Shown in pieces: positions 31,901 to 43,583 of a stretch of 64,000 nt of DNA. The stretch is from Helicoverpa zea (lineage: Eukaryota; Arthropoda; Insecta; Lepidoptera; Noctuidae), in the NCBI RefSeq assembly GCF_022581195.2, contig NC_061482.1, positions 15,810,001-15,874,000 on the forward strand. The letters are read 5' to 3'. A program made the position numbers and the translations under genes. The notes under the pieces were generated by a model. The model did not search any database and had not been told where the DNA came from. It saw only the letters and a program-made list of their open reading frames with translations. Every line of letters starts with the position of its first letter. Position 1 is the stretch's first letter.

Positions 31901-34900
31901 CTTTTCAGCTTCAAGTCTTTCCTTCTCGATCTTTTCAGCTTCAAGTCTTTCCTTCTCGATCTTTTCAGCTTCAAGTCTCTCCTTCTCGATCTTTTCAGCT
32001 TCAAGTCTCTCCTTCTCGATCTTTTCAGCTTCAACTCTCTCCTTCTCAAGCTTTTCAGCTTCAAGCCGTTCCTTCTCTAACTTTTCGACCTCAAGTCTTT
32101 CCTTCGCGAGCTTTTCAGCCTCGAGTCTCTCCTTCTCGATCTTTTCAGCTTCAATTCTCTCCTTCTCAAGCTTTTCAGCTTCAAGGCGTTCCTTCTCTAA
32201 CTTTTCAGCTTCGAGTCTTTCTTTTGCGAGCTTTTCAGATTTAAGCCGTTCCTTCTCTAACTTATCAGCTTCTAGGCGCTCTTTCTCCACCTGTTCAGCC
32301 TCTAGACGTTCCTTTTCAAGCCGTTCAGCTTCAGCTTGTTCCTTAGCGAGTTTGTCAGCCTTTGCTTTTTTCTTAGCGAGCTTTTCAGCTTTCACTCTCT
32401 CCTTTTCTTGCTTTTCAGCCTCTAGTTGCTCCTTCTCTAGCTTTTCAGCTTCCAGACGCGCCTTCTCTTGCTGCTCAGCCTCAACTCGCTCCTTCTCTAA
32501 CTTTTCAGCTTCTAGGCGGTCCTGCTCTAGCTTTTCAGCTTCCAGGCGCGCCTTCTCTCGCTCCTCAGCCTCATCTCGCTCTTTCTCTCGGTTTTCAGCT
32601 TTAAGCCTCTCCTTCTCGAGCCTTTCAACTTCAAGTTTTTCCTTCTCAACTCGTTCAGCTTCTTCTTTAGCGACTTTTTCAGCTTTAACTCGCTCCTTTT
32701 CTTGCTCTTTAGCCTCAAGTCGTTCTTTCTCAACTCGTTCAGATTCTTCTTTAGCGAGTTTTTCAGATCTATCTCGTTCCTTTTCTTGCTCTTCAGCCTC
32801 AAGTCGTTCTTTCTCGAGTTTTTCAGCTTCTAATCGTTCTTTCTCAAGTCTTTCAGCTTCAGCTTGTTCCTTAGCGAGTTTTTCAACCTTTGCTTGTTTC
32901 TTTGCAAGTTTTTCAGCTTTAATGCGCTCCTTTTCTTGTTTTTCAGCTTCTAGGCGGTCCTGCTCTAGCTTTTCAGCTTCTAGGCGCGCCTTCTCTCGCT
33001 CCTCAGCCTCAACTCGCTCCTTCTTTAACTTTTCAGCTTCTAGGCGCTCTTTCTCTTGGTTTTCAGAGTCAAGCCTCTCTTTCTCGAGCCTTTCAACTTC
33101 AAGTTTTTCCTTCTCAACTCGTTCAGCTTCTTGTTTAGCGAGTTTTTCAGATTTAACTCGTTCTTTTTCTTGCTGTTCAGCTTCAAGTCGTTCTTTCTCG
33201 AGCTTTTCAGCTTCTAATCGTTCCTTCTCAACTCTTTCAGCTTCAGCTTGTTCTTTAGCGAGTTTTTCAGCTTCAATCTGCTCGTTTTCTTGTTTCTTGG
33301 CAATCTTTTCAGCCTCAACCCGTTCTTTTTCAAGTTTTACAGCTTCAGCCTCTGCTTTAGAACGTTTATCAGCCTCGGTCGGTTCCTCAGCGAGTTTATC
33401 GTCATCTTGTTGTTTTTTATCAGACTCGATTTGATCCTGAGTAAGTACTTTATCTTCAGGAGTAACTTTTCCAAGATTTTCAGTTTCCTCCTGTTTTTTA
33501 GTAAGTTGTCCATCCTCTTCTTTTTCCTTAGTGAGGTTTTCTTGCTGAACTAGTTGTTCAGTTTTAACTGGCTCTTCCTTAATTTCTTCAGACTCCGCTT
33601 GTTGCAGCCCTTCAGACTCTGATCGATCTTTTTCAACCTCTGTAGCCCCAGACTGTTCCAGAGCTAATTTTTCAGCCTCAAGTTGCTCCTTCTCAAGTTT
33701 TTCAGTCTCAGCAAGCTTTACAGCTTCATCTTTACCCTTTTCAAGTTTTTCAGCCTCAAGACGTTCTTTCTCAAGCTTTTCTGTCTCAGCCTGTTGGTTA
33801 CTATGTATATCCGCTTTTTCTTGTTCCTTAGCAAGTTTTCCTTCTACACGTTCTTCTTTTTCTTTTTCAGCCTCACTGGGATCTTTCTTAACCTGTTCCG
33901 CTGTAGCATCCTCTTGTTGCAGTTCTTTGACGTCGGATTGTTGACTTACATCTTCTTCGTCAAGCGCTTTTTTGTTTCTCTCAGTTTCATCCTTTTGTTC
34001 TTGTCGTTTTTCTGCTGTTTCCTTTTTCGATAGTTTCTTCTTTTCAGCCTCTTCTTTGTCTTGCTTAACAATCTCTTCTTTTGTACTTTCAGATTTATCT
34101 TCATCTAAAGTTTTCATATCTGTTTTAACTTTTTCAAGTTCCTCATCCTGACGTTTTTGTGTTTCCTCTTCATCTAAATGTGTTTCGTTCTCTTTTGTTA
34201 CTTTTTCCTTTTGTTTTTTCTCTTTCTCATCGAAATCTCCATCTTTTTCCACTTGTTCTACTTTTTGAGGTTCTTGCTCTACTTGTTCTTGTTTTTTCAC
34301 ATCTGTGTCAGCCTGTTCTACTTCTGTCTTTGGGGCTGAAACTTCATCTTCCTGTCTTGTATCAGTTATTTCAGACTTTTTCTCAGATTCACCGGCATCT
34401 TGTTTAACTTCGATATCAATTTGTTTTGATACATCAGTCTTTTCTTCCGACGTTGTTTTTTCAGTGTCCAGCTCTTCAGAAGGTTCTTCTCTACCTGTGG
34501 ATTCTTTGTGAGAGCTGCTATCCTTCCCTTCAGGTTGGCTCTCTTTAACATTGTCATGTGCCTCGACCTCTTCTTGTTTCTGTATAAGCTGTTCATCGAG
34601 ACTGCTATCACGTTTCTTTTCTTCTTGTAATTGTTGATTGATACTTCCTTCGGATTCATGCTTGGCACCCTTATCATCCTTACTGGCCTTGTCGTCTTGC
34701 TCAAGCTTTGTGTCTTCTTCTTGAACAAGTGGTTGTTCTTGTGTAGCTTGATCCTTGTCTGGTTTTTCAAGAACTTCTTGTGGTTCTGTTTTGAGTTCTT
34801 TAATATCCTGTGACTCCTGATCTTTTTCAGGTTCTTTTTCCAGACTTTGTTCAGCTCCTTGATCGGTTCCCTCCGTCTCTGACTGAACTTTTACACTTTC

Positions 34901-37218
34901 AACTGCCTCTTTGTCAGAAACAATTTCTTCTTTTGCACTTACATTTTGAGCGTCATCTTTTTGAAGATCGTGCTCGGCTGGTTGTTTTTCTTCTGCTGCC
35001 TTTTGAGCGTCATCGCTTATTTCTCCTTCCTCAGAATCTTTTCTTTCTTCTTCAACATCTTGTTGGTCTTGTTTTGGCTCTTGTAATGATTGCATCGCAG
35101 GACCTTTGGCGCCTAGTCCACTTCCAGGTTTTTCTTTGTTATCCTTTTCCTCCATTTTCTGTTGAGAAGCACTTTCGTCTAGTTCTTGCGTGGGCTCTTT
35201 CTGTGCCTTATCTTGCTCTGCTTTCTCTTCAGATATTTCTTTCTTATCAGCTTCTTTTTTCAATTCTGAACTAGTTGCCTCCTCCAATTCTTTTGTTTCC
35301 TCCACAGTTAATGTCTGTGTGAGTTCCGCTTCTTCTCTTTTTTCTAACTTTTCAACGCTTTTTTCTGGATGCACTTCTCCTTGAACCTCAGTTTCAGCTG
35401 TGAGTTCATCTTCCTTTGGTATTACAACTTCTTGTGCGGCAGATTCTTGACCCTTCTTTTCGGTTTCGTTTTGTTCAACTGATGTTGTAGCCACTTGTTC
35501 ATCTTCTTGGGCTGGATTATCCTGAACTTCGTCTTCTAGTTTCTGTTCAGGTTCTTCACCCTTCAATTCTTGTTCAACAGTTTCATCATTTTCAATTAAT
35601 TTAGCCTCTTGTTGTTCTGCTTCCTCTTCAATGGAATGAGACGTATCCTCTTCTATCAATTCGTCTTTCTGTAAACCAGCAAATTGTATTAAGTTTTGTA
35701 CAGCAGCTACAGCTAATGATGTGATTTCTTCTACGAATTCAGAAGCAACTTGTTCCACTTCAGATTTTATGTCTGGTTCTTGTATAAGTACTTTCTTGCG
35801 AGCCTTTTGTTTCTTTTCAACAGGTTTTTCTTCGGTTTTACTTATAGTTGGTGTATCGGAGGTGGAATCTTCTCCTTCTTTTCCAATTTTTTCTGGTTCA
35901 TGAGCAGACTCATGAACATCATCCTCTGGTTGCACCACATCAGCAGTTTCACTAGATATTTCCTTAGAAACTTTTGCTTGTTCATCACTTGGCTCTTTTT
36001 CTGCCACTTCTGATTTCATTTCCTTCGATTTTTCAATCACTTTCTGTTTTATTAAATCCACAACATCGTAAATTTTCGATGAAATTTCTAGGAATACTGG
36101 AATTTTCTCCTTTACCTCTACAGTTGACTTAGTTTCCATGTCAGTAAGATATTTGTTTAGACATTCTAATAGGTTATTTACCCGTGTTGTTGTTTCTGGG
36201 CCTAATAAAGAAGCTTGTGGGACAAGAGTTTCACAAACATTTGATTTTAACTCTTCGAGTATAATCTTTGTGAATGCAGCATCACTTGGCAATCGAGCAG
36301 TTTTATCTAAATTAATATAAAACTTGATATCTTCAAAGTGATTTAAAACTTTTCGCAGCGACTTGGAATATGCTTTCCAGCCTTGTTTGTTAGAATCATC
36401 AATTTCTAAAATTCCTGACACGTTTTTAATGGAACGCAGTATAGTTTCAGAAGGTTTGCCGTAGTTTTCGAACATATATCTTTTTTGTATACTGGAAATT
36501 GTTCCTCGCATATTCGATATACTGCCATAAACAGAATGAATAGCTGTAAGAATGTGATCTCTTATTTCAGTACTAAGTTTAACTTCAGCCAAATCTTTTT
36601 CAAGAGTGAAAACTTTCTCTTCTAATTGATCTAAACTTTGCACAACATCAACGCCTTTTTCTATTAAAACGTCAGCGTTGCCAACAAAACTGAGTTTAAG
36701 TGTTTTGATTGTGTCTTTAAGAATGTTCAAACTGGACACAATACCCGAAAGTTTTTCATCCTTGCTATTGGCATTGGAAGCCTCTTCTAACAGTTTAACT
36801 GTTTCATCAGTATCGGTGGAACACTTTTCGAGTATATTTTCGGTTTTGACTTCTACGGTCACTGTTTCAGCTACCTGAGTACTAACATCTTGAGTTTCAG
36901 TCATGTTGTTGACTAGCAGTTGTAATGTAGCACAGGCTTCCTGGAGCAATTCAGGTGGACTGTCCTCGTTAATCTGGAGCTGCACACTCCGCACGCTGCA
37001 CTCTAAATCTTCAAGAGTTTCATTGAGTGTGTCATTTGCTGCTCCGTCGTAATCCCGCTTGAGTTTAATAATCACGGTCTGCACCTCATCAAGAACATCT
37101 TTTAAAGCTTCGGTTTCTTCAACGTCTCTAACTGTTGCAATATTTGTTTTATCTGTTACTTCTTGAAGTAACACTTCCAGTTGTTTCATTGAATTTCCTT
37201 CTTCTTCAGCGATTTCAA
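28930..37218 (-). CDS. Titin-like muscle protein, 8.3-kb exon E12: helical module, charged repeats, Ig
   Basis: Acceptor TACATTTCAG, donor GTGAGT, both phase 1, 2,763 codons. Order of regions: residues ~1-400, helical sequence related to the modules of E4-E8; ~430-1,270, an acidic/Lys/Gln-rich region; ~1,280-2,140, about 85 units of the decapeptide LEAEKLEKER and variants; ~2,140-2,480, long Lys/Glu/Arg runs; ~2,480-2,650, a Ser/Arg/Tyr-rich linker; ~2,655-2,745, an Ig domain (KPVFSTYLTDRTAVEGSRVK, ITWYKNGVLL, DSAEYTCTVENENG). The charged part is probably an extended helix acting as a spacer or spring. The open frame on the opposite strand is a by-product of the 30-bp repeat. Confidence 0.92.
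30760..33360 (-). repeat. 30-bp (10-residue) tandem coding repeats inside E12
   Basis: The unit CTTTCTCGAG TTTTTCAGCT TCAAGTCGCT (plus-strand view, shown in blocks of ten) recurs in exact 30-bp register, so that two units fill each 60-base row. Variant units with AKKQAKAEKL and AKEQAEAERL recur together near 30,960, 31,411, 31,711, 32,341 and 32,866, all offsets being multiples of 30. This marks a higher-order repeat. Length is likely to differ among individuals. Confidence 0.9.
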
Positions 37219-37381
37219 CTGAAATGTAAAAAAAAGATGTTAAAATGTCTTTTCGACATGCTCTAGTTACCCAAATTAGTGTTTAATTTATGACTGCCTT
37301 ATCGCATATGTATTAGTTACGGTGTTACATAAACATAAAAAAAATAACTGTCATAATAATATTCAATACATTTGTAATTAC

Positions 37382-37786
37382 CTATTTCTGCTGCATTCAG
37401 AATATCAGGCATACCAAATACTATAGCTTTCTCCAAATCTTCCTGTAAATGCGTAATGATTTCTGAAACTTTTTGAAGAGCGTTTGGATCAACTTTGGGC
37501 GCAATATCCTCAGCATTCTCCAATGTTTTATCAAGTAATACTGATAATGCGTCTTGTAACTGTTCCGCTAATTTTACTTGTTCAATTTGTTTTGTTTCCT
37601 TGTTTACATTACGCAATGAAACAGTTTCTTCGCCGATCACGAACTCTAAACTTTCTTTCAGACCTTTAGCTAGTTCAATAGTTTCTTTAAGCTCTTCTGA
37701 GTTAGTTAGCGCAGAAATTTCACCTACCACTTCGGACACCTCTTCCGATATAAACTCATCGATGTGATTAATGAGTGCCCCTTGTT
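37382..37786 (-). CDS. Titin-like muscle protein, exon E11: helical module
   Basis: Acceptor CTTTTTACAG, donor GTAATT, phase 1 on both sides. EQGALINHIDEFISEEVSEV, VGEISALTNSEELKETIELA, then LAEQLQDALSVLLDKTLEN, PNALQKVSEIITHLQEDLEK. This is the bare module with no acidic tail, so the best sample of its minimal length (about 135 residues). Confidence 0.9.
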
Positions 37787-38127
37787 CTGTAAAAAGAAAA
37801 ACATTTTAGCTTTGGTAATAATTATTATGCTGTTGATATCCCATCAAAAGCTTAGCGTACAGTGCATATATATTTTTAGTGAGTGCATGTAAAATTGTGC
37901 ATGTGTGTGTGTGTGTGCGTGGTGTAGTGAGTGTTATATTTAAATTATCAAGTCTAAGAGCCTATGAAAAAAGAACTTCACTAATTGAAATTGTAAAAAC
38001 TTAGTAGTCTTATTACGATTATTTCCTTCGAGTATCTTAGTGCACCTTATGTATTACGAAATGAAATGTAAGTATGGTAGATATTAAAAGTCAAACCCAT
38101 GACTAACAAAAATAATAATCTGTTTAC

Positions 38128-40467
38128 CGGTTCCTTTTACTAAACTATGCGACCAGGCATCATCTTTTTTAACAATTTCAATGTCTTTCGTTGAAGCATT
38201 ATTTACTGTGGACTCTAGATTTTCTGTAGACATACGATCATTATAAGTACCATCAGTGTTCAGACTTGGGGTGTCTGACAAAGCATTTTCCACAGTCGAG
38301 GGTTTTACAATATCGTGCACATGTTCACTGATATCTATTAAACCCTGAGACTCTATCACAGTAGTTATCTGTGTTTCATGGTTTTCTTTCATTTCCGATG
38401 GAGTCACTTCTTCTAAAATTAATGGCTCAAAAATTTGGATGGAATGATCTGCTTCAATGCGCTCAGTTTCTAAAGATTCTGAAACGTCATAAGTTCGTGC
38501 CTCCAGATTGTTATCATCATCGCACAATTTGTCGAAAACAATATTTTCACTTGTGACTTCTATGTTTGTAAGAGCTTTCTCTGAATCCTCCTGAATGTTA
38601 CTAGCATTTATGTCATTTTCAATCGTCTTTACTGCATCTTTTATAATGTCTTCAATTTGTTCAAGCACCAGTAATTCAGTTTCATAGCTTGGAGCAAACA
38701 TTTCGGTTCCAAAGGTGTTACTTTCAAGTTCTGAGCCGATTGCATTCTGTTCATTTTTAATTAAGGGTTCTAGGTTTTCTAAAACTAGAGGTTGTATATT
38801 CTCACTTGCTAACATTTTTTCATCGAAACAAATGTTTGGTGTAATAGATTCGGTTTTTTCACTGTTAACATTTTCTAAATACATGGATTCGTTTTCTTTA
38901 TTTTCAGTAAACTGGGCAGCAACCGATTCGCATTTCTTTTCTTCGATAGATGACAAAGATTCCAGAATTAATGGACATAAATTCTCACTCAACATCGATT
39001 TACAATTAGTTTCCTCCGGTGCTTGGTAGGTAACATTCGAGTTCACTGTTTCCATTTCTTCGATGGGAAGTGCTTGTTCTATAACTTGTAAAGTATTCTG
39101 TTGTACAGCAATAACTCCTAATTTGTCTTCCAAGGTCTTGACAGCAATTTTCTCATTCTCCTCTAAATGCTCAAGTAAAACTTCTTCGATTTGAGTTGGA
39201 ACCACATTCTCAATTTTATCATCATTTGATTTCTGAACAGTAGCACTAACTGGTTGAATATCCTGCATTGGCATTAAACCTTCTAAAATCATGGGTATAT
39301 CAGTTTTAATTTCATGATATGAATCAATTTTTGAAATCTCTTCAGTAACATTTTTTGTGTCAATTGAGTCAATAAGCATTACAGATTGACCATTTTCAAT
39401 CAACGATTTATTTGCATCTTTATATTGTTCTGTCGATGATGCTGTAGTTGTATCAATGTGATCACTCATCAATGATTCTGATAAAATAACTTCACCTGTT
39501 TCAGTAACACTCATTTCTGGTACTGAACTTATTTCAACACTAGGATACGCGAATTCGTGACTTTTATTTTCAATTGGTGTTGTAGACTCCAACAGCATAG
39601 GTGGCAAGCTTTTGTAAACTTGCAGAGTTTGATCAGTTAACTGCTCATCAGATTTCATTGAAAAGGCTTGCTGGTTCTCTTCAATATCCGTTACAGAATC
39701 TAAAACAATGGATTCGGATGTTTCGCCGATGGATATTGCATCTTTGGTAAACTCAAATATGGAACTGTTATCCACATCGATAGTAGGCTCTACTTCTGAA
39801 ATAATGGGTGGATTCCTTTCAGATACCACGATTTCTGTATCAAAAGTATCTTTTTCATTATTCAAAGATTTGTCTTGAGCTTGCTCGGACTTGTTTTCAT
39901 CCTTTTTTAGTTCTTGTAAAACTGGAGTAAATAGCTCATCGTTTTTCAAGTCTGCAACAGTTTCAAATACTATAGGTTGAGATGATTCACCCGCAAGTTC
40001 ATGAGAATCGACTTCTTTTATCTCAGCTATGTGTTCAGCGGTTTCTTCAAGACAACTTTCTAAAACGATTGGTTGAATTTCCTGATGAGGCACAAACTTG
40101 CCAGAAGTATCTTGTTCTGCTACACTAACTTCGAGTGCTTGTTCCTCAATGGAACTTAAAGTTTCCATGGTTAAAGGCTTAAAAGTTTCACAAACTACGG
40201 AGTCTTTGTTATCTACATTATCTTGTACTGTAGAATATTCTGTTTCTACTTGACTATGTAATATTATGGGTTCTGCTAAATGAACTGGTTCCTCATTGAT
40301 GTCTGCATCAATGAGTTCTTGGACTGAAGGTAATTTAATCGATTGATAGATTGATTTTTCATTTGACCCGCCTACTTCAAAAGGTGTTTGTCCATGTCTT
40401 GTCTTAATGTCATCGATCAAACAATCAATCAATGACGGTGTATCTTCGAATGTTTCAAAGTGTGTGT
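38128..40467 (-). CDS. Titin-like muscle protein, exon E10: acidic exon with repeated PLILE-type motif
   Basis: Acceptor CATATTTTCAG, donor GTAAAC, phase 1, 780 codons. Mostly acidic, probably disordered. A short hydrophobic motif recurs about 15 times 40-70 residues apart: EPIILHS, KPLTMETL, QPIVLES, QPIVFET, ESIVLDS, PPMLLES, IPMILEG, CPLILES, QPLVLEN, EPLILEEVT and others. Regular linear motifs in a disordered chain suggest repeated binding sites. No named domain. Confidence 0.9.
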
Positions 40468-40850
40468 CTGAAAATATGTAAGAAAGTGTACTTTAATAAA
40501 TTCGTATGTGTGTGTGTGTGCTGTGTTTGAGAGAATAGAAAGCGGATAGACAGAATAACATAGATTTGTTACGATAAGTTATTTTTGAAAAATGGCTAGT
40601 TAGTTTTTTTTTCTTATATTAATATGGTTTTCCAAATTGGTATTTAATTATTTACGAATTGAATTAAGGTTTAGGAGCTTTTATTAAGTTATTTAATAGC
40701 CTTTTACTTTTGTTATTTTTTATTACTTTGATTGTATTTCTAGAAAGCGTTTTAATAAATCCTTTTTATTTGTATTATTTTCACGAATGCATGATAAAGT
40801 TATTGTAACTACAATATCAAGTAATTGATTATAAACAGAATTATCGTTAC

Positions 40851-41207
40851 CGTCCTGTCCTTGAACAGTTTTTGAATAATCGTAAACTGTAACTGTCTCG
40901 CTTTTATCGTCCCGAGTACCATCTGATTCATGACTAGGGATTGTTTCTGTCGCAATTACAGGAGAATTTTCCAATTCTGTCGTAACTAAGCCATCAGTAT
41001 CAATGAGATTATCTACTGACTCTTCATATAAGTCATTCTGTATTTCTAGTTCAGAATGTTGTTCTTTTGGATCACAAACAGCAATTTCCAAATCAGGTGG
41101 TGTTGTACTTTCTTTCAAAAGCGATTCATCGCCTGATTTCTTTAGTTCGTCTATAGACTTATTACCTTTATCTTGTAATTTTGTTACGTTAATATCCACA
41201 CTTGATT
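40851..41207 (-). CDS. Titin-like muscle protein, exon E9: acidic linker
   Basis: Acceptor CATTTTCAG, donor GTAACG chosen because it keeps phase 1 and joins to E10 (ending VQGQD, then DTHFETFED). SSVDINVTKLQDKGNKSIDE, PPDLEIAVCDPKEQHSELE; acidic, no domain. Confidence 0.75.
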
Positions 41208-41529
41208 CTGAAAATGTAGGTTTTTAAAAGATATTTCAAGGTTTTTTTTTGTTTTATGGACAACTAGAATTTATGTATATTTAATAATTGTTAAAAATGT
41301 AATTTTTAAAATAACATTTTTTTTTCAAATGTGAGATAAAATTTAAGATTTAACTTTTTGACAACAGAGCTTATAAATAAAATGAGAATAGTTTGCTATT
41401 TCAAAATAGGCACAGCACTTACTAGTAGCTATGTGTGTTTACGATGCGTTTTTTGTCTGTTTTTAAATTCTAAACGCGCTATAAAATGTATTTGAAAAAA
41501 AAAAACTAAAAGACTCAATAGTTAGTTAC

Positions 41530-42417
41530 CATTGTCTTCATGTTTTTCAGAAACTCCTACGTTGGCAGCTAATTCTTGAATATCAAACTCTTCCCCCACT
41601 ACTGGTATTATTATAGTTTTAGCGGTTTCTATAAGCAAAGATTCAATTACTTCACTATGAGTTGTTGGTTTTGATTCTAGCCCCGTTTCTTCAACATTAG
41701 CTTTGGCTGTTTGTAATTTAGTTTCGTTACTATTATTATCTTGGTTTATGGTAACCTTTTCATTCGCATTGATTTCGAGTTCATGTGTTTTGGCAATCTC
41801 TGTAGTTGCTTCATCTTTATTAAAGACTGTTTCTTCACTTTCGTTACTGTCCTTTTTATTTTCTTCATCAGTATCAAGAGTATTTGATGGTGGGTTCGAA
41901 TCTGTCAAGATTTTCTCTTTAGCAAGTGAAGTTTCAGCAGTTAGAGATTCATTACTATCAGCAACAATTATTGAAGTTTCCGTTCTAATTTCAGGCTCAG
42001 GTTCTATTTTCTCCAAAACCTTGGAATTTGACTTATCAACGTTTTCATTATCCACAGACGCTTTCGAACGTTCTGATATTAAAACATCAAGTACGCTAGC
42101 AAATGATTCACTAATATTAAGAACCTTTATCAACCTTTCTTTGTTGGTTGTTCCGTCTATTTGTTCTATACTTTCAAGAGCTACTAGTTGCAAGGCTAAT
42201 AAAGCGCTATTCAAGTCTTGAACTAACGCAAATTGATCGTTATTTATTTTAATTTCAGTATTTTTGGATACAATGTCTTGGAGTATACTATCACGCAGTT
42301 GTTGAGCGACTAGGATTGATTTTGCAATTTCTGTATTTTCTGATGTCACAGACAACTTACCGACTGTGTCAATAATATCGTTAGATAGATATTCATCAAG
42401 TGTGTTCAAAAGTGTTT
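41530..42417 (-). CDS. Titin-like muscle protein, exon E8: helical module plus acidic tail
   Basis: Acceptor TTTTTTTACAG, donor GTAACT, phase 1. TLLNTLDEYLSNDIIDTVGK, AKSILVAQQLRDSILQ, LVQDLNSALLALQLVALESI, ERLIKVLNISESFASVLDVL form the module; a Glu/Asn/Thr-rich tail follows. Confidence 0.9.
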
Positions 42418-42909
42418 CTGTAAAAAAACACATTTTTGTATTGTGTTTTACATGTTTCATAAAAAGAAAGCTATTATTTATGATTTTGCAAATTTGCGAT
42501 GCTTAAATGGTTTTTAGTAATTTTATAATGATTAGTTTGCAGTTCAAAGGTCGTCATCTATTTCGTTCAGTTTAAAAATAATATTAATTTAAATTATTAA
42601 ATATTTTTTAAATTAAATATGCTTTCTACTTGAACACCAATGATCTACTTTCCCAAAAGAAAACTTCGTCAATGTAAGTGAAAATGTATGTTTGTGTGTA
42701 GTGTAAGCAGTAAAATGTAGTGTGTTTGTGAAAAGTAGTTAACATAAATTAAGCAGAGACCCATTGTACAAATTTTACTTATGTGAGTATCAGAACCGCT
42801 GGGAAAATTATCATATATTATTAGTTCTAACGATGTAATGACCAAGTTGATATACAATAAAATGTGCAAAGCATACCATTATTATCTATTAAATTGAATA
42901 TGGCATATA

Positions 42910-43038
42910 GTGACCCAAAGGCTGGTTTTTATTTTGGTCAAAAATTAAGCATTGCCAACCATCGTGGCAATGCTGCCAGCCTCTTGGATACACTCCCGGT
43001 GGGCAGCGATGAGGAGTTTTTTGATGCAATTTTTTAAA
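42910..43038 (+). mobile_element. 5'-truncated LINE tail in muscle-gene intron
   Basis: The plus strand reads DPKAGFYFGQKLSIANHRGN, AASLLDTLPVGSDEEFFDAI and a stop, nearly the same as the last 43 codons of the LINE at 63,316-63,445. Only the 3' end is present, the usual outcome of aborted target-primed reverse transcription. Opposite strand to the host gene. Confidence 0.85.
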
Positions 43039-43197
43039 TATTTATAGCAAAACATAGTAGGTAATAAGTTAGATAATAGGTGTATACAATATTACTATAT
43101 GGCATAGGATTAATCATATTTAGCCAGATGATGAAGAGTGTCAAAGCCCGCTTCAGTGTTACTTTCTACGCTATTATAACTGCACAGTATGGAATTT

Positions 43198-43428
43198 TAT
43201 AGTTCGGCCATTCAGAGAATGCGTTCCTGACACGTCGCGATTGAACTGACGACGTAACTTTGCAATGGCGTTGCAGTTACGATAAAAATATTTTTGCTGG
43301 TTGTTTACCGTTTTAACAATTGAGGAGCATTAAAACAACATTATTATATCAATAATCAATGAATGTAGTTACGTCGTCAGTTCAATCGCGACGTGTCAGG
43401 AACGCATTCTCTGAATGGCCGAACTATA
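43198..43428. mobile_element. 231-bp foldback MITE, copy 3, in intron
   Basis: Same 231-bp unit as 1,573-1,803 but with the loop reversed (CTTTGCAATGGCGTTGCAGT comes first). TA outside each arm. Near identity over 40 kb indicates recent activity. Confidence 0.9.
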
Positions 43429-43583
43429 ATTACTAAAATAAATAATACGATACCAGGCGATGAGATAAATTCTAACAACCCACGCCACCAATTTGTTTAA
43501 ACTGTTCATCATACTGTGTAGCTATGAAGAATGACAAAAGCTCTTTTACAAAATTTATGCAGCATAACGACATTCATTATTAC

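Noticed and set aside
30760..33360. 30-bp direct repeats resembling a CRISPR array
   Set aside because: There are no unique spacers, the units run head to tail in a protein frame, and the genome is an insect's.
30972..33434. Open frame of 820 codons on the plus strand (Ser/Phe-rich)
   Set aside because: It is the antisense reading of the 30-bp repeat in exon E12. A 30-bp period keeps any stop-free frame open, and the Ser-Phe-Ser-Ala pattern is just the complement of Glu-Lys-rich codons.
40723..40850. Extension of exon E9 to the stop at 40,723
   Set aside because: A donor at 40,850 gives the phase needed by E10 and the sequence after it changes to basic, low-similarity residues. An alternative C-terminus by intron retention cannot be excluded.
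43555..43583. Extension of exon E7 to its in-frame stop
   Set aside because: The GTAATA donor at 43,583 joins in phase to E8, whose start is homologous to other module starts. The short GNNECRYAA end is read-through into the intron.
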